A stretch of DNA of 64,000 nt from Dermatophilaceae bacterium (lineage in GTDB: Bacteria; Actinomycetota; Actinomycetes; Actinomycetales; Dermatophilaceae). The first letter of the stretch is position 1. The number at the start of each line of letters is the position of its first letter. Where the stretch lies: contig JACMPC010000250.1 in the NCBI GenBank assembly GCA_014377705.1, positions 1 through 64,000 of the forward strand, read 5' to 3'. Positions 8,234 to 17,814 of the stretch are shown here, piece by piece. Under the pieces are notes generated by a model that was not told the DNA's origin, did no database searches, and saw only the letters and a list, made by a program, of their open reading frames with translations. Both the position numbers and the translations under genes were made by a program.

Positions 8234-9010
8234 TCAGCCGAAGCGTCCGGAGATGTAGTCCTCGGTGGTGCGTTCTGTCGGGTTGCTGAACATCTTCTGG
8301 GTGTCGTCCATCTCGATCAACCGCCCGGGCTTTCCCGTCGCGGCCAGGTTGAAGAAGCCGGTCCGGTCCGAGACCCGGGCAGCCTGCTGCATGTTGTGGG
8401 TCACGATCACGATCGTGTATGTGCTCTTCAGCTCGCCGATGAGGTCCTCGATGGCCAGTGTCGAGATCGGGTCCAGGGCCGAACAGGGCTCGTCCATCAG
8501 CAGCACCTGAGGAGCGACGGCAATGGCGCGGGCGATGCACAGCCGCTGTTGCTGACCACCGGAGAGCCCTGCGCCGGGCTTGCTGAGCCGGTCTTTGACC
8601 TCGTTCCACAGGTTCGCGCTGCGCAGCGAGGCCTCGATCTTCTCAGCGAGGATCTTCTTGTCCTTCATGCCGTTCAGCCGCAGTCCTGCCGCCACGTTGT
8701 CCCCGATCGACATCGTCGGGAACGGGTTCGGCCGCTGGAAGACCATGCCGACGGTGCGTCGTACTGCCACAGGGTCCACGTCCGACCCGTAGATGTCGGC
8801 GTCATCGAGGCGGACCGACCCTTCGACCCGCCCGCCGGGGATGACCTCGTGCATGCGGTTCAGCGTGCGCAGCAGGGTGGACTTGCCGCAGCCGGACGGG
8901 CCGATGAACGCCGTCACCGAGCGGGGCTCGACAGTCATCGAGACGTCCTCGATCGCCTTGAAGGAGCCGTAGAAGACGTTGAGGTCCTTGACGTCGATGC
9001 GCTTGGCCAT
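8234..9010 (-). CDS. pstB: Phosphate ABC transporter ATP-binding protein PstB
   Basis: 258-residue ATPase that powers high-affinity phosphate import through PstCA. Walker [10 protein letters not shown] at 37-45, the ABC signature LSGGQQQR near 149-156, Walker [14 protein letters not shown], and the switch histidine in [14 protein letters not shown] are all present. Length is standard. It is the last gene of pstS-pstC-pstA-pstB; no phoU follows, since phoU lies next to senX3 at 34 kb. Confidence 0.97.
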   Translation of the reverse strand: MAKRIDVKDLNVFYGSFKAIEDVSMTVEPRSVTAFIGPSGCGKSTLLRTLNRMHEVIPGGRVEGSVRLDDADIYGSDVDPVAVRRTVGMVFQRPNPFPTMSIGDNVAAGLRLNGMKDKKILAEKIEASLRSANLWNEVKDRLSKPGAGLSGGQQQRLCIARAIAVAPQVLLMDEPCSALDPISTLAIEDLIGELKSTYTIVIVTHNMQQAARVSDRTGFFNLAATGKPGRLIEMDDTQKMFSNPTERTTEDYISGRFG

Positions 9011-9064
9011 GAGGTTATTGTCGTCCTTCGGGTCTGAACGGGGTGGGCGGGACCGTGTGGCCGG

Positions 9065-9994
9065 TCAGTTCCTGACCTTGCTGGTGCGTGCCACCAGACG
9101 TCCGGCCAGGTTGAGGAGCAGGATCACCAGGATGAGCGTAAACGCGGACGCCCAGGTGCGGTCAATGGCCGGTTGCAAGCTTTCCACCCGGTTGGTGTTG
9201 ATCATCGTGGGAAGCGTCGCCATGAAGCCGCCGAAGAGGTTCGTCGCGAGATTCGCGGTGTAGGGACCCAGGATCAGCAGCGGGGCGGTCTCTCCCATGA
9301 TCCGGGCCAAGCCCAGCAGGATCCCGGTGACGATGCCGGAGAAGGCCGTGGGCAGGACGACTTTGGCGATCGTCTTCCACTTGGGCACCCCGAGGGCGTA
9401 CGACGCCTCGCGCAGCTCGTTCGGCACGAGCTTGAGCATCTCCTCGGTCGAACGCACGATGACCGGGATCATCAGCATCACCAGCGCGAGGCACACGGCG
9501 AAACCGACGCGCTGGAGTCCGAAGGTCGTCACCCAGACGGCATAGATGAACAGCGCCGCGACGATGGACGGGATGCCGGTCAGGATGTCGACCATGAAGC
9601 TCACGGTCTTGGCGAGCCGTCCGCGGCCGTACTCCACCAGGTAGATGGCCGTCATCACCCCGACCGGCACGGCCATCACTGCCGTGACCAAAGCCATCAG
9701 GAGGGTGCCCTGGATGGCGTGCGCCGCGCCGCCGCCGACCATTCGTGAGGTGATACCGCGTTGGGAGTTGTTCCACCACACGGGCTCGAGAACGAGCCCG
9801 ATCCCACGGGTGATCACGGTCCACAGGATCCAGGCGAGAGGGATGAGGGCGATCAGGAACGCCGTCCACATCACCACGCGGGCCAGCAGGTTCCGCGCCT
9901 CTCGGGCGCGGGACCTGTGACCCAGCCCCAGCTCGGGCCGCCACTGTCTGGCGGAGCTCAGGCTCGAGCCTGATGTCAGGTCCGCTACCGTCAT
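9065..9994 (-). CDS. pstA: Phosphate ABC transporter permease PstA
   Basis: 309-residue inner-membrane permease, about six membrane segments, with the EAA-type loop (EASYALGVPKWKTI). The ATG at 9994 overlaps the stop of pstC by four bases (ATGA), which fixes the start against a much longer open frame. It pairs with PstC to form the phosphate channel. A 54-bp gap separates it from pstB. Confidence 0.96.
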   Translation of the reverse strand: MTVADLTSGSSLSSARQWRPELGLGHRSRAREARNLLARVVMWTAFLIALIPLAWILWTVITRGIGLVLEPVWWNNSQRGITSRMVGGGAAHAIQGTLLMALVTAVMAVPVGVMTAIYLVEYGRGRLAKTVSFMVDILTGIPSIVAALFIYAVWVTTFGLQRVGFAVCLALVMLMIPVIVRSTEEMLKLVPNELREASYALGVPKWKTIAKVVLPTAFSGIVTGILLGLARIMGETAPLLILGPYTANLATNLFGGFMATLPTMINTNRVESLQPAIDRTWASAFTLILVILLLNLAGRLVARTSKVRN

Positions 9995-11007
9995 TCGCTG
10001 AAGGCTTTTCTGCGCTCGATCACGACGCGGGCGATCGCGTTGACCACAAAGGTGAGGATGAACAGCACCAGCCCGGCTGCGATGAAGGCCCCGGACTTCT
10101 GGGGTGAGTCGAACTCGGCCGCGTTGTTGGCGATCTTGGAGGCGAAGGTCTCGCCGCCGTTGAAGACCGACCAGGACCACTTCGTGTCGTTCGCCAGCGA
10201 GGACAGGATGATCAGGACGGCAACGGTCTCACCCAGCGCGCGGCCGAGGCCGAGCATCGAGGCACTGATCACGCCGGGCTTGCCGAACGGCAGGACCGCG
10301 GTGCGTATCATCTCCCACTGGGTCGCGCCCAGAGCCAGGGCGCCCTCCTTGTGCGTGACGGGGGTCTGGGCGAAGACCTCACGTGACAGTGCGGTGACGA
10401 TCGGCAGAACCATGATGGACAGGACGATGCCGATGAAGAAGATGGTGCCGCTGCTGCTCACCCCGCCGGTCTCGTTGCCGAAGAAGGGCAGCCAGCCGAA
10501 CAGCGTGTTGACCACATTCTGCAGGCCCGTGATGTGCGGGCCGAAGACGAACGCACCCCAGATGCCGTACACGATCGACGGCACAGCCGCGAGCAGGTCG
10601 ATCAGCCCGGCGGCCGGCTGGCTGAGCCACGGTGGGGAGTACTGGGTGATGAACAGGGCGACGCACACGCCCACGGGCACGGCGATGATCATGGCGATCA
10701 CCGAGGATGCGACCGTCACCCAGAGCAGGTTGGCAATGCCGAAGCGAGGGTTGCTGCCGTCGACGTTCCACTCCGTGGAAGTCAGGAAGTTGGCCCCGTT
10801 CTTGCCCAGGGCTGGCAGCGCCTGGGATAGCAGGAAGACCGCGGTCAAGGTGACCAGGGCAATGACCAGCACACCGGCGCCTTTGGCCGTGCCGCCGAAG
10901 AGGCGGTCGCCAAGCCGTCCCGTGGAGGCACGGTCCCCCTGGGGGGTGTTGTTCCCCAGGGGGTCGCGGGCCTGATCCACGATAGAGGCGCCGGTGGTAC
11001 TGGACAT
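9991..11007 (-). CDS. pstC: Phosphate ABC transporter permease PstC
   Basis: 338-residue permease with a hydrophilic N-terminus of about 35 residues, then about six to seven membrane helices and the EAA-like loop (EGALALGATQWEMIR). It forms the transmembrane pore with PstA. It follows pstS by 25 bp and overlaps pstA by four bases, so translation is probably coupled. Confidence 0.96.
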   Translation of the reverse strand: MSSTTGASIVDQARDPLGNNTPQGDRASTGRLGDRLFGGTAKGAGVLVIALVTLTAVFLLSQALPALGKNGANFLTSTEWNVDGSNPRFGIANLLWVTVASSVIAMIIAVPVGVCVALFITQYSPPWLSQPAAGLIDLLAAVPSIVYGIWGAFVFGPHITGLQNVVNTLFGWLPFFGNETGGVSSSGTIFFIGIVLSIMVLPIVTALSREVFAQTPVTHKEGALALGATQWEMIRTAVLPFGKPGVISASMLGLGRALGETVAVLIILSSLANDTKWSWSVFNGGETFASKIANNAAEFDSPQKSGAFIAAGLVLFILTFVVNAIARVVIERRKAFSE

Positions 11008-11032
11008 CAGCTCGAACCTGTCTGTTGCGGGA

Positions 11033-12163
11033 TCAGGACAGGGCGTTCACCGAGGTGAGGACCTTGGCCTGGATGTCTGTGGGGAGCGGCGCATAGCCGA
11101 TCTCCTGGAGCTTGGTCTGCATGTCGGCTGCGGCAAAGGACTTCAGGAACGCCTTGGTCAGCTTGGCCTGGGCCGGGTCCTTTCCCTTGGAGCAGACTAT
11201 CTCGTAGGTCACCAGCAGGATCGGGTAGGCCCCGGCCTCCTTGGTGGCGTAGTCCAGCTTCAGCGAGAGGTCGTTGCCGGTGCCGGTCTGCTTGGCAGCG
11301 CTGACGGCCTTGCCGACTGCTGCGCCGCTGAGCTCGACGGGTCCCGCGCCGTTGTCGATCTGGGCGATGCCGAGGTTGTTGTCCTTGGCGTAGGACCACT
11401 CGACGTAGGTGATACCGCCATCGGTGGCCTTCACCCCGCTGGCGACTCCGGCGGACTTCTCCTTGCCCTGACCCTTGCCGGTCCACTTCTTGGCGGGCTT
11501 TGCGGTCCATTCCTTGGGGGCGGCCGTGTTGAGGTACTTGGTGAAGTTCTCAGTCGTGCCGGACTCGTCAGACCGGAAGAACACGGTGATCGGAGTTGCC
11601 GGGAGGGTGATGCCCGGGTTGATGGCCGCGATCGCCGGGTCATTCCACGTCTTGATGGTGCCGTCGAAGATCTTGGCGGTCACGGCGGGGGTCAGGATCA
11701 GCTTGTCGACACCCTTGACGTTGTAGGCGACGGCAATCGGGCCGGTGACCATCGGGATGTTCCAGGCCGGAGAGCCACAGGTCTTGTCTGCGTCGGCCTG
11801 CTCGATGTTGCTCGCGCCCTCTTTGGGCTTGGTCTTCAGCGCCGAGTCGGAACCGGCGAAGCCGACCTGGCCCGCGATGAACTGCTTGATCCCGGCGCCG
11901 GAGCCTGTCGGGTTGTAGTTGACAGTCGCGCCTGGGCAGGCCGTCTGGAAGTCGGTGATGGCCTGTTCGATGGCATTCTTCTGGGCCGATGAGCCCTCGC
12001 CGCTCAGAGTGCCTTTGGCGCAGTCGACCGCGCTGGCCTTTGCGGCGCCCGCGCTCGGGGAAGCACTCGAGTTGTTGTCAGAACCGCAGCCAGAAATGGC
12101 GAACGTGCCGACCAGGGCAACGCCCGTGACACTGGCGAGCCGCCGACGAGACTGGATTTTCAC
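11033..12163 (-). CDS. pstS: Phosphate-binding lipoprotein PstS
   Basis: 376-residue extracellular lipoprotein that captures phosphate for PstCAB. The GTG start at 12163 gives a lipoprotein signal: RRR, a hydrophobic stretch and the lipobox AISGC with the lipidated Cys26. Mature-protein motifs include GSSAQKNA, YNPTGSGAGIKQF, FAGSDSAL and FRSDESGTTENF, typical of PstS phosphate contacts. GGAGAGG stands upstream at a loose spacing. First gene of the operon, with a candidate Pho box about 95 bp upstream. Confidence 0.96.
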   Translation of the reverse strand: MKIQSRRRLASVTGVALVGTFAISGCGSDNNSSASPSAGAAKASAVDCAKGTLSGEGSSAQKNAIEQAITDFQTACPGATVNYNPTGSGAGIKQFIAGQVGFAGSDSALKTKPKEGASNIEQADADKTCGSPAWNIPMVTGPIAVAYNVKGVDKLILTPAVTAKIFDGTIKTWNDPAIAAINPGITLPATPITVFFRSDESGTTENFTKYLNTAAPKEWTAKPAKKWTGKGQGKEKSAGVASGVKATDGGITYVEWSYAKDNNLGIAQIDNGAGPVELSGAAVGKAVSAAKQTGTGNDLSLKLDYATKEAGAYPILLVTYEIVCSKGKDPAQAKLTKAFLKSFAAADMQTKLQEIGYAPLPTDIQAKVLTSVNALS

Positions 12164-12257
12164 GTTTTTGGAGCCTCTCCACAGCAGGGAAAATTCGGCG
12201 TGCGATGGTGCCCGCCGGGAAGAGGATATTGAGGCTGTATGACGGGCCGCTTGGTGG

Positions 12258-12279
12258 CAGATGAACGCCACATGAATGA
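12258..12279 (-). promoter_or_regulatory. Candidate Pho box upstream of pstS
   Basis: Reading the minus strand, TTCATGTGG and TTCATCTGC form direct repeats exactly 11 bp apart, matching the 11-bp direct-repeat pattern (GTTCAYC-like) bound by PhoP/RegX3-type regulators. It ends about 95 bp before the pstS start. A further GTTCACC occurs near 12330. RegX3 binding is inferred. Confidence 0.55.
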
Positions 12280-12358
12280 AACAAGGCGTTCAGGTGTCCG
12301 TTGGCGGGCCCGGCCATGAGGAGGAGGTGAACAGCACCCCAAGCGGGAGTCAAGCGGC

Positions 12359-13339
12359 TCAGGGCGAAGGGTGACGCTCGACGTCGACGACGCGGGCCTG
12401 CACCCCGGTCCCGACCAGGTGGGCAACCAGAACCTCGCCCTTGCCCATGCCGCTGTGAGCCGCCTTTGTCAGGCTGGTCCTGGCTGTGTTCTCGTCGTTC
12501 TCGTCGTTCTCGTCGTTCTCGTCGTTCTCGTCAGTGCCTTCCGGGTCGGCTATCAGGGCAAGCTGTTCGAGAAGCACGGGCAGCACTGGCCCGTGGCTGC
12601 ACACGACCACCGCGTTTCCGCGCTCCAGCAGCCGGGTCAGGTGGTAGGGGGCCCGCTCAGGCCGCTCGGCGAAACCCTCCTCGGACAGCCCCGACTTGAG
12701 CCGGGCCCGCACTCCGGCAGCCACGGCATACGGCAGGACCGTGTCGAGGCATCGCACGGAAGGGGAGGTGGCGACCCGGCTGACACCGTAGGCGGCCAGG
12801 ATCGGGACCAGTGCCTCGGCCCGTTCCCGGCCGCGGGCGTTCAGCGGTCGCAACGGGTCGGCGTCAGGCCAGGACGAGCGGGACCTGGACCTGGCGTGCC
12901 GGACGATGACCAGGGCCCAGGTGGTCAGGGCTCCGGCACGGTCTGCTCGCTCCAGGGAGTGGAGCTGGTCGAGGTCGCGGGGATAGCTCAGCCGGGCGGC
13001 CGCGGCGTTGACCTCCAGCCAGGCCACTTCGTCGATCTCGTTCATCAGTGCTCCGTCGCCTCCGACGACCTCGGCTGCCCAGTACCGGCACTGCTTGGTC
13101 GTTGGCTGACCAGACTGGTCCTGGAGGCTGTAGTCCGACGTGGGCAGGGTGCGTCCCAGACGCACGTGAAACCCGGTCTCTTCGAGGACCTCGCGGACGG
13201 CGGCGACCGGCCACGCCTCGGCTGGCTCCAGCTTGCCCTTGGCCCAGGCCCAGTCGTCGTACCGCGGGCGGTGAACCATGGCCACCTCCAGGACACCACG
13301 TCGGCGACGCCATGGCAGCGCTCCGGCGGCAGGGATCAC
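12359..13339 (-). CDS. mutT1: MutT1-like Nudix hydrolase fused to a histidine phosphatase domain
   Basis: About 326 residues. The N-terminal Nudix domain carries a full Nudix box, GKLEPAEAWPVAAVREVLEETG (35-56 in pieces: GKLEPAE, REVLEETG), expected to hydrolyse oxidised or dinucleoside polyphosphates. The C-terminal half is a histidine phosphatase with RHA in VIVRHARSRSR and SHGPVL. This layout is that of mycobacterial MutT1, also adjacent to ppk. The GTG at 13339 lies 5 bp after the ppk stop; a start at 13399 overlapping ppk is possible. An in-frame 9-bp repeat inserts five DEN units near residues 270-285. Confidence 0.9.
   Translation of the reverse strand: MIPAAGALPWRRRRGVLEVAMVHRPRYDDWAWAKGKLEPAEAWPVAAVREVLEETGFHVRLGRTLPTSDYSLQDQSGQPTTKQCRYWAAEVVGGDGALMNEIDEVAWLEVNAAAARLSYPRDLDQLHSLERADRAGALTTWALVIVRHARSRSRSSWPDADPLRPLNARGRERAEALVPILAAYGVSRVATSPSVRCLDTVLPYAVAAGVRARLKSGLSEEGFAERPERAPYHLTRLLERGNAVVVCSHGPVLPVLLEQLALIADPEGTDENDENDENDENDENTARTSLTKAAHSGMGKGEVLVAHLVGTGVQARVVDVERHPSP
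12488..12532. repeat. 9-bp tandem repeat, five copies, inside mutT1
   Basis: GTTCTCGTC five times without error. On the coding (minus) strand it encodes a run of Asp-Glu-Asn triplets in a surface loop of the phosphatase domain. Confidence 0.95.
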
Positions 13340-13343
13340 GGTG

Positions 13344-15662
13344 TCAGGAACGGCGCGAGGAGATGCCTGTGCGAAGGGCCTTGAGGCGCCGCTTGGCATT
13401 GTTCTCGATCAGCGTGCTCTGCAGCTCGAGCAGCGGGTTGCCGTCGGCATCGTTGCAGTGCCGGGTCCATCTGCCGTCGCCGCCGAGGTGCCAGCTGGTC
13501 GTCTCATCACTCATCCCCAGGTCCATCAGGGACTTCGTGTCCGAGATGTGCCGTGGGTCGATGAGCCGGACCAGGGCCTCAACCCGGCGATCGAGGTTGC
13601 GGTGCATCATGTCCGCGCTGCCGATGAAGACGATCGGCTCACCTGCGCCGCCGAAGATGAACATCCGGGAGTGCTCCAGGAACCTGCCCAGGATCGAGCG
13701 AACCCTGATGTTCTTGGACAGCCCCTCGACGCCGGGACGCAGGGCACAGATGCCGCGGACCCAGATGTCGACCTTGACCCCCGCCTGCGATGCCCGGTAC
13801 AGCGCGTCGATCATCTGGTCGTCCACGATCGAGTTCAGCTTGAAGCCGACGTAGCCGCCGAGGCCCTCCCGCTCGTTCTCGATCTCGGCGTCGATGTGGT
13901 CGATCAGGCCCCAGCGGACCGAGCGTGGTGCCACCAGCAGACGCTTGAACCTGCTGCGCGGCGCCCATCCGGAGAGCTGGTTGAACAGCCGGGTCAGGTC
14001 CTCGCCGACCTGGGGGTTGCAGGTGAGCAGCCCGAGGTCCTCATAGAGGCGAGCCGTCTTGGGGTTGTAGTTGCCGGTGCCGACGTGGCAGTAACGCCGC
14101 AGTCCCTCTGCCTCCTGCCGGACGACCAGGGAGAGCTTGGCGTGGGTCTTCAGGCCCACGACGCCGTAGACCACGTGGACGCCGGCGTGCTCGAGCTGGC
14201 GGGCCCACGCGATGTTGGCCTGCTCGTCAAACCGAGCCTTGATCTCGACGACGGCAAGTACCTGCTTGCCGGCTTCAGCGGCATCGATCAGGGCGTCCAC
14301 GATGGGGGAGTCGCCGCTGGTCCGGTAGAGCGTCTGCTTGATGGCCAGGACCCTCGGATCGGCCGCCGCCTGCTCGATGAACGCCTGCACCGACGTTGAG
14401 AACGAGTCGTAGGGGTGCTGGAGCAGGATGTCCCTGACCCGGATGGAGGCCAGGATGTCGCTGGCCGCAGAGGTCTCGACCGGGGCCAGGTCGGGGTGGG
14501 TCCTGGGCACGAACGCGGGGAACCGCAGCTCGGACCGCTCGAGGTCAGCCACCACGTCGAGCCCGGTCAGGTCCAGCGGGGCAGGCAGGCGATAGACCTC
14601 GCCGGGCTCCACTCCCAGCTCGCGCCCGAGCAGGTCCATCACGTGGTCGTCCATGTCGTCGGCGACCTCGAGGCGCACCGGCGGGCCGAACCGGCGCCGG
14701 GTGAGCTCCTTCTCCAGGGCGGCAAGCAGGTTCTCGACGTCGTCCTCCTCGACCTCCAGGTCCTCGTTGCGGGTGACCCGGAAGGTGAAGTGCTCGCTGA
14801 CCCGCATCCCCGGGAACAGCTGCTCAAGGTGCGCGGCGATGATGTCCTCAAGGGCGACGAACCGTGCTCCGAAGGGATGTGCCGAAGACGGGTCCGGCGA
14901 CTGGATCTGCACGAAACGGGGCAGCAGCCGTGGCACCTTGACCCGGGCGAAGTGCTCGACGCTGGTCTTGGGGTTGACCAGCAGGACCGCGAGGTTGAGC
15001 GAGAGCCCGGAGATGTAGGGGAACGGGTGAGCCGGGTCGACGGCCAGGGGAGTCAGCACCGGGAAGATCTGGTCCCGGAACATCTGGTCCAGCCCCTCCT
15101 GCTCGGGGGCGCTGAGCGCATCCCAGCGGACGATGGTGATGCCCTCCTCGACCAGGGCCGGCCGCACCTGGTCCTGGAACAGGCGGGCATGGGTGGCCAT
15201 CAGCGTGTGCGCGACCGACGAGATCTCATCGAAGACTTCTCGCGGTTCCAGGCCGGCGGCTGAGCGCACGGCCAGCCCCGTCGCGATACGGCGCTTGAGG
15301 CCGGCCACCCGGACCATGAAGAACTCGTCCAGGTTGCTGGCGAAGATGGCCAGGTAGCGGGTGCGTTCCAGCAGCGGCACGCTCTGGTCGGCGGCGAGCT
15401 GCAGAACCCGTTCGTTGAACTGCAGCCAGGAGATCTCGCGTTCGAGGAAACGGTCCCCGGGCAGCTCGTCGGCAAGCGCTGCGGGGTCGGCCTTCTGGTC
15501 GTCGGCCCGAACCACGCGGACGAACTGACCGTTCGACGACCTGGGCCGTGCGCTGATGAGTGACTGAAGCTCGCCCTCAGGCTCAGCAGGCTTGGCCGTC
15601 GCGGGCGTGGCCACACCGGCCTCCTGGACCGATTGCGGAATCCGCGAAACGTGAGCGATCAT
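13344..15662 (-). CDS. ppk: Polyphosphate kinase 1
   Basis: 772-residue enzyme that reversibly builds polyphosphate from ATP. Seen in order: the N-terminal domain with [17 protein letters not shown], the head domain, and the two C-terminal phospholipase-D-like domains with the phosphorylated histidine region [10 protein letters not shown] (His about 507) and [10 protein letters not shown]. Length is slightly above the usual 690-740 because of a roughly 50-residue hydrophilic N-terminal extension. Start ATG 15662 follows GGATGGGGAC and lies 10 bp after the mshD stop; it is downstream of glnR-mshD and upstream of mutT1 in one minus-strand run. Confidence 0.97.
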   Translation of the reverse strand: MIAHVSRIPQSVQEAGVATPATAKPAEPEGELQSLISARPRSSNGQFVRVVRADDQKADPAALADELPGDRFLEREISWLQFNERVLQLAADQSVPLLERTRYLAIFASNLDEFFMVRVAGLKRRIATGLAVRSAAGLEPREVFDEISSVAHTLMATHARLFQDQVRPALVEEGITIVRWDALSAPEQEGLDQMFRDQIFPVLTPLAVDPAHPFPYISGLSLNLAVLLVNPKTSVEHFARVKVPRLLPRFVQIQSPDPSSAHPFGARFVALEDIIAAHLEQLFPGMRVSEHFTFRVTRNEDLEVEEDDVENLLAALEKELTRRRFGPPVRLEVADDMDDHVMDLLGRELGVEPGEVYRLPAPLDLTGLDVVADLERSELRFPAFVPRTHPDLAPVETSAASDILASIRVRDILLQHPYDSFSTSVQAFIEQAAADPRVLAIKQTLYRTSGDSPIVDALIDAAEAGKQVLAVVEIKARFDEQANIAWARQLEHAGVHVVYGVVGLKTHAKLSLVVRQEAEGLRRYCHVGTGNYNPKTARLYEDLGLLTCNPQVGEDLTRLFNQLSGWAPRSRFKRLLVAPRSVRWGLIDHIDAEIENEREGLGGYVGFKLNSIVDDQMIDALYRASQAGVKVDIWVRGICALRPGVEGLSKNIRVRSILGRFLEHSRMFIFGGAGEPIVFIGSADMMHRNLDRRVEALVRLIDPRHISDTKSLMDLGMSDETTSWHLGGDGRWTRHCNDADGNPLLELQSTLIENNAKRRLKALRTGISSRRS

Positions 15663-15672
15663 GTCCCCATCC

Positions 15673-16701
15673 TCACACCGGCGTGTGAACCGTGCGTGAG
15701 TACATGATATCCACGGCTCGGCGGGTGAAGTCCAGACGGGAGTACGTGGCGACGGCCGCCCGGTTGTCCGCGTCCACATAGAGCATGGCGTCGGTGAGGC
15801 CCCGATCACGCAGGTGCGCGAGCCCCAGGATGGTCACCGTCCGGCCCAGCCCCAGGCCCTGGTACGCCGGGTCCACACCCACCACATAGACCTCGCCCTC
15901 CGGCAGCTCCGGCAGCTCCGGCAGCTCCGGCAGCTCCGGCACAGCCGGGTCGATCCCCGGCTCATCGACCGGTTCGGCCTTCGTCCAGTGCGATGCGGCA
16001 AGCCGGGGCGACGAACCACGGGTGTCCTCGATGAGGATGAACCCCGTCTCGTCGAACCATGGCTCGGCGATGCGCTGGTCGAGGTCGACACGGGTCATCC
16101 TGCCCTGCTCGGGGTGGTTGACGAAGGCGGCGGCGTTCACCCGCAACCAGGCCTCCTCGTCCCGACCGACGACGAAGTGCCGGGTGCTGAATCCCGCGGG
16201 GAGGCGGACGTCGGGCAGCCAGGAGCGGTCGGGTCGCAGCGACCTGTGCATCTGCCAGAGCTCACGCATCGCCGCGTAGCCGCCACGGGCGGCAAGAGCA
16301 CGGGCCCCCGGCAGGTCGCCGTGCGACCAGATCTGCAGGATCTCCTCCCGCAGGTTCGGGGTGCTCTGGATCATGGCCTGCTCGAGAGCTCCGATCAAGG
16401 CCGTCCCCACGCCCCTGCGCCTTCGCGCCGGCTCCACCGCGAGCTCCGCGGTGCTGGCCGTGTCGCGCTCCAGGTGGGCGTATCCGGCGAGGTGCGTGCC
16501 GGCATACGCGAGGAGGTGCCAGTCGGCGCGGGTGGCGGTGCCAGCGTTCAGCAGGGAAAGCAGCCCTTGCTCCGACAGGGGCGCGACCGCGTCTTCCCGG
16601 GCGGCTGCAGCGGTCAGCAGGAGCACCTCGGACCGCTGTTCGCCGGTGAGCTGCCCGGTCCCGTCGATCCGGATGATCACGGGGATGACCCCGTCAGGCA
16701 T
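15673..16701 (-). CDS. mshD: Mycothiol synthase MshD
   Basis: 342 residues, two GNAT acetyltransferase domains; it acetylates Cys-GlcN-Ins to give mycothiol, the main thiol of actinobacteria. The first domain has the acetyl-CoA loop [15 protein letters not shown], the second has [19 protein letters not shown]. It overlaps glnR by eight bases, the same order as in mycobacteria. A 9-bp repeat inserts a [14 protein letters not shown] run just before the second domain. Confidence 0.95.
   Translation of the reverse strand: MPDGVIPVIIRIDGTGQLTGEQRSEVLLLTAAAAREDAVAPLSEQGLLSLLNAGTATRADWHLLAYAGTHLAGYAHLERDTASTAELAVEPARRRRGVGTALIGALEQAMIQSTPNLREEILQIWSHGDLPGARALAARGGYAAMRELWQMHRSLRPDRSWLPDVRLPAGFSTRHFVVGRDEEAWLRVNAAAFVNHPEQGRMTRVDLDQRIAEPWFDETGFILIEDTRGSSPRLAASHWTKAEPVDEPGIDPAVPELPELPELPELPEGEVYVVGVDPAYQGLGLGRTVTILGLAHLRDRGLTDAMLYVDADNRAAVATYSRLDFTRRAVDIMYSRTVHTPV
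15901..15936. repeat. 9-bp tandem repeat, four copies, inside mshD
   Basis: CGGCAGCTC four times. The coding strand gives repeated Pro-Glu-Leu, lengthening the linker before the second GNAT domain without a frameshift. Confidence 0.95.
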
Positions 16702-17413
16702 CCGTCAGCGATTCGCTGGCAGTCGGCGTGGGCTCGGGAACGAAGCGGTAGCCGACGTTGCGCACGGTCCCGATCAGCACCTCGTGCTCCAGGCCAAGCT
16801 TGGCCCGCAGGCGCCTGACGTGCACATCCACCGTGCGGGTGCCGCCGAAGTAGTCGTAGCCCCACACCTCCTGGAGCAGCTGAGCCCGGGTGAAGACCCG
16901 GCCGGGGTGCTGGGCCAGGTGCTTGATCAGCTCGAACTCCTTGTAGGTCAGGTCCAGCAGCCGCCCGTCGACCCGCGCGGAGTAGGTGGTCTCGTCGATG
17001 ACGAGGTCGCCGGCGGTGATCTGCCCTGCGCCCGTGTCGTCGTCTCCGGACAGCGCCAGCGAGCCCACGGCCAGCCGGAGGCGGGCCTCGACCTCAGCCG
17101 GTCCGGCGCTCTCCAGGAGCACGTCGTCGATGCCCCACTCCGCGGTCAGTCCGGCCAGACCGCCCTCGGTCAGGATCGCCAGCAGCGGCACCGAGATTCC
17201 GGTGGCACGCAGCATCCGGCACAGGGATCGTCCGGCGGCCAGCTCGGTGCGTGCGTCCACCAGCACTGCATCGGCTTTCGGGCTGTCGACCAGGGCCGCC
17301 GGCTCGGCAGGCAGAATGTGCACATGATGGCTCAGCAGGGAGAGCGAGGGCAGCACCTCGGCACTGGGTGCCAGCGTGTTGGTCAGCAGCAGCAGGTGGG
17401 CCACCCTTGGCAC
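16694..17413 (-). CDS. glnR: GlnR-type nitrogen regulator (OmpR-family orphan response regulator)
   Basis: 239 residues. The N-terminal receiver-like domain ([19 protein letters not shown] with Asp53, [19 protein letters not shown]) closely follows actinobacterial GlnR; the C-terminal winged helix has [19 protein letters not shown] and [19 protein letters not shown]. GlnR regulates ammonium assimilation and, in several actinobacteria, also phosphate and carbon genes. No sensor kinase is adjacent, as expected for this orphan regulator. Start GTG 17413; a GTG three codons later is possible. First gene of glnR-mshD-ppk-mutT1. Confidence 0.93.
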   Translation of the reverse strand: MPRVAHLLLLTNTLAPSAEVLPSLSLLSHHVHILPAEPAALVDSPKADAVLVDARTELAAGRSLCRMLRATGISVPLLAILTEGGLAGLTAEWGIDDVLLESAGPAEVEARLRLAVGSLALSGDDDTGAGQITAGDLVIDETTYSARVDGRLLDLTYKEFELIKHLAQHPGRVFTRAQLLQEVWGYDYFGGTRTVDVHVRRLRAKLGLEHEVLIGTVRNVGYRFVPEPTPTASESLTDA

Positions 17414-17487
17414 AATAGGTCAGTCCCCCGCCGTTTGGCGTGTTCGCCCGCCTCATGAGACCCCTCACACACTCTGGAGATGCCGGT

Positions 17488-17799
17488 ATGACGAGTACTT
17501 CCGAGGCTGCCCCCTGCGCAGCGGACGTCACCATCCGCTATTGGGCGTCAGCGCGGGCGGCTGCCGGTTGCGACAGCGAGTCCTTCACCGGTCGCTGCGT
17601 CGGCGACGTGCTGGCGGCGGCCTCAGCGGCGCATACCGGGCTTGGCGCTGTCCTGGCGGTGTCCACGATCCTGCTGGACGGAAACCCCGTCGCAGCCTCC
17701 GACCTGCTGCCTGGGTCGTCTGAGCGATGGGCCGGGCAGGCAGCAGGTCCGAAGGGGCGCGCCATCCTCGAAGTGCTGCCTCCCTTCGCCGGCGGGTGA
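17488..17799 (+). CDS. MoaD/ThiS-family sulfur-carrier-like protein
   Basis: 103-residue small protein with a beta-grasp pattern and the C-terminal Gly-Gly (LPPFAGG) that MoaD/ThiS carriers use as thiocarboxylate. No moaE, thiG or activating enzyme is adjacent, so whether it serves molybdopterin, thiamine or another pathway is open. The ATG at 17488 follows TGGAGA. It diverges from glnR. Confidence 0.8.
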   Translation: MTSTSEAAPCAADVTIRYWASARAAAGCDSESFTGRCVGDVLAAASAAHTGLGAVLAVSTILLDGNPVAASDLLPGSSERWAGQAAGPKGRAILEVLPPFAGG

Positions 17800-17814
17800 T
17801 GGGAGAATGTGCTC

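Noticed and set aside
12359-13399. Nucleotide error explaining the DEN repeat in mutT1
   Set aside because: All units are identical, in frame, and similar 3n repeats occur in three other genes, so a true expansion is more likely than an assembly fault.
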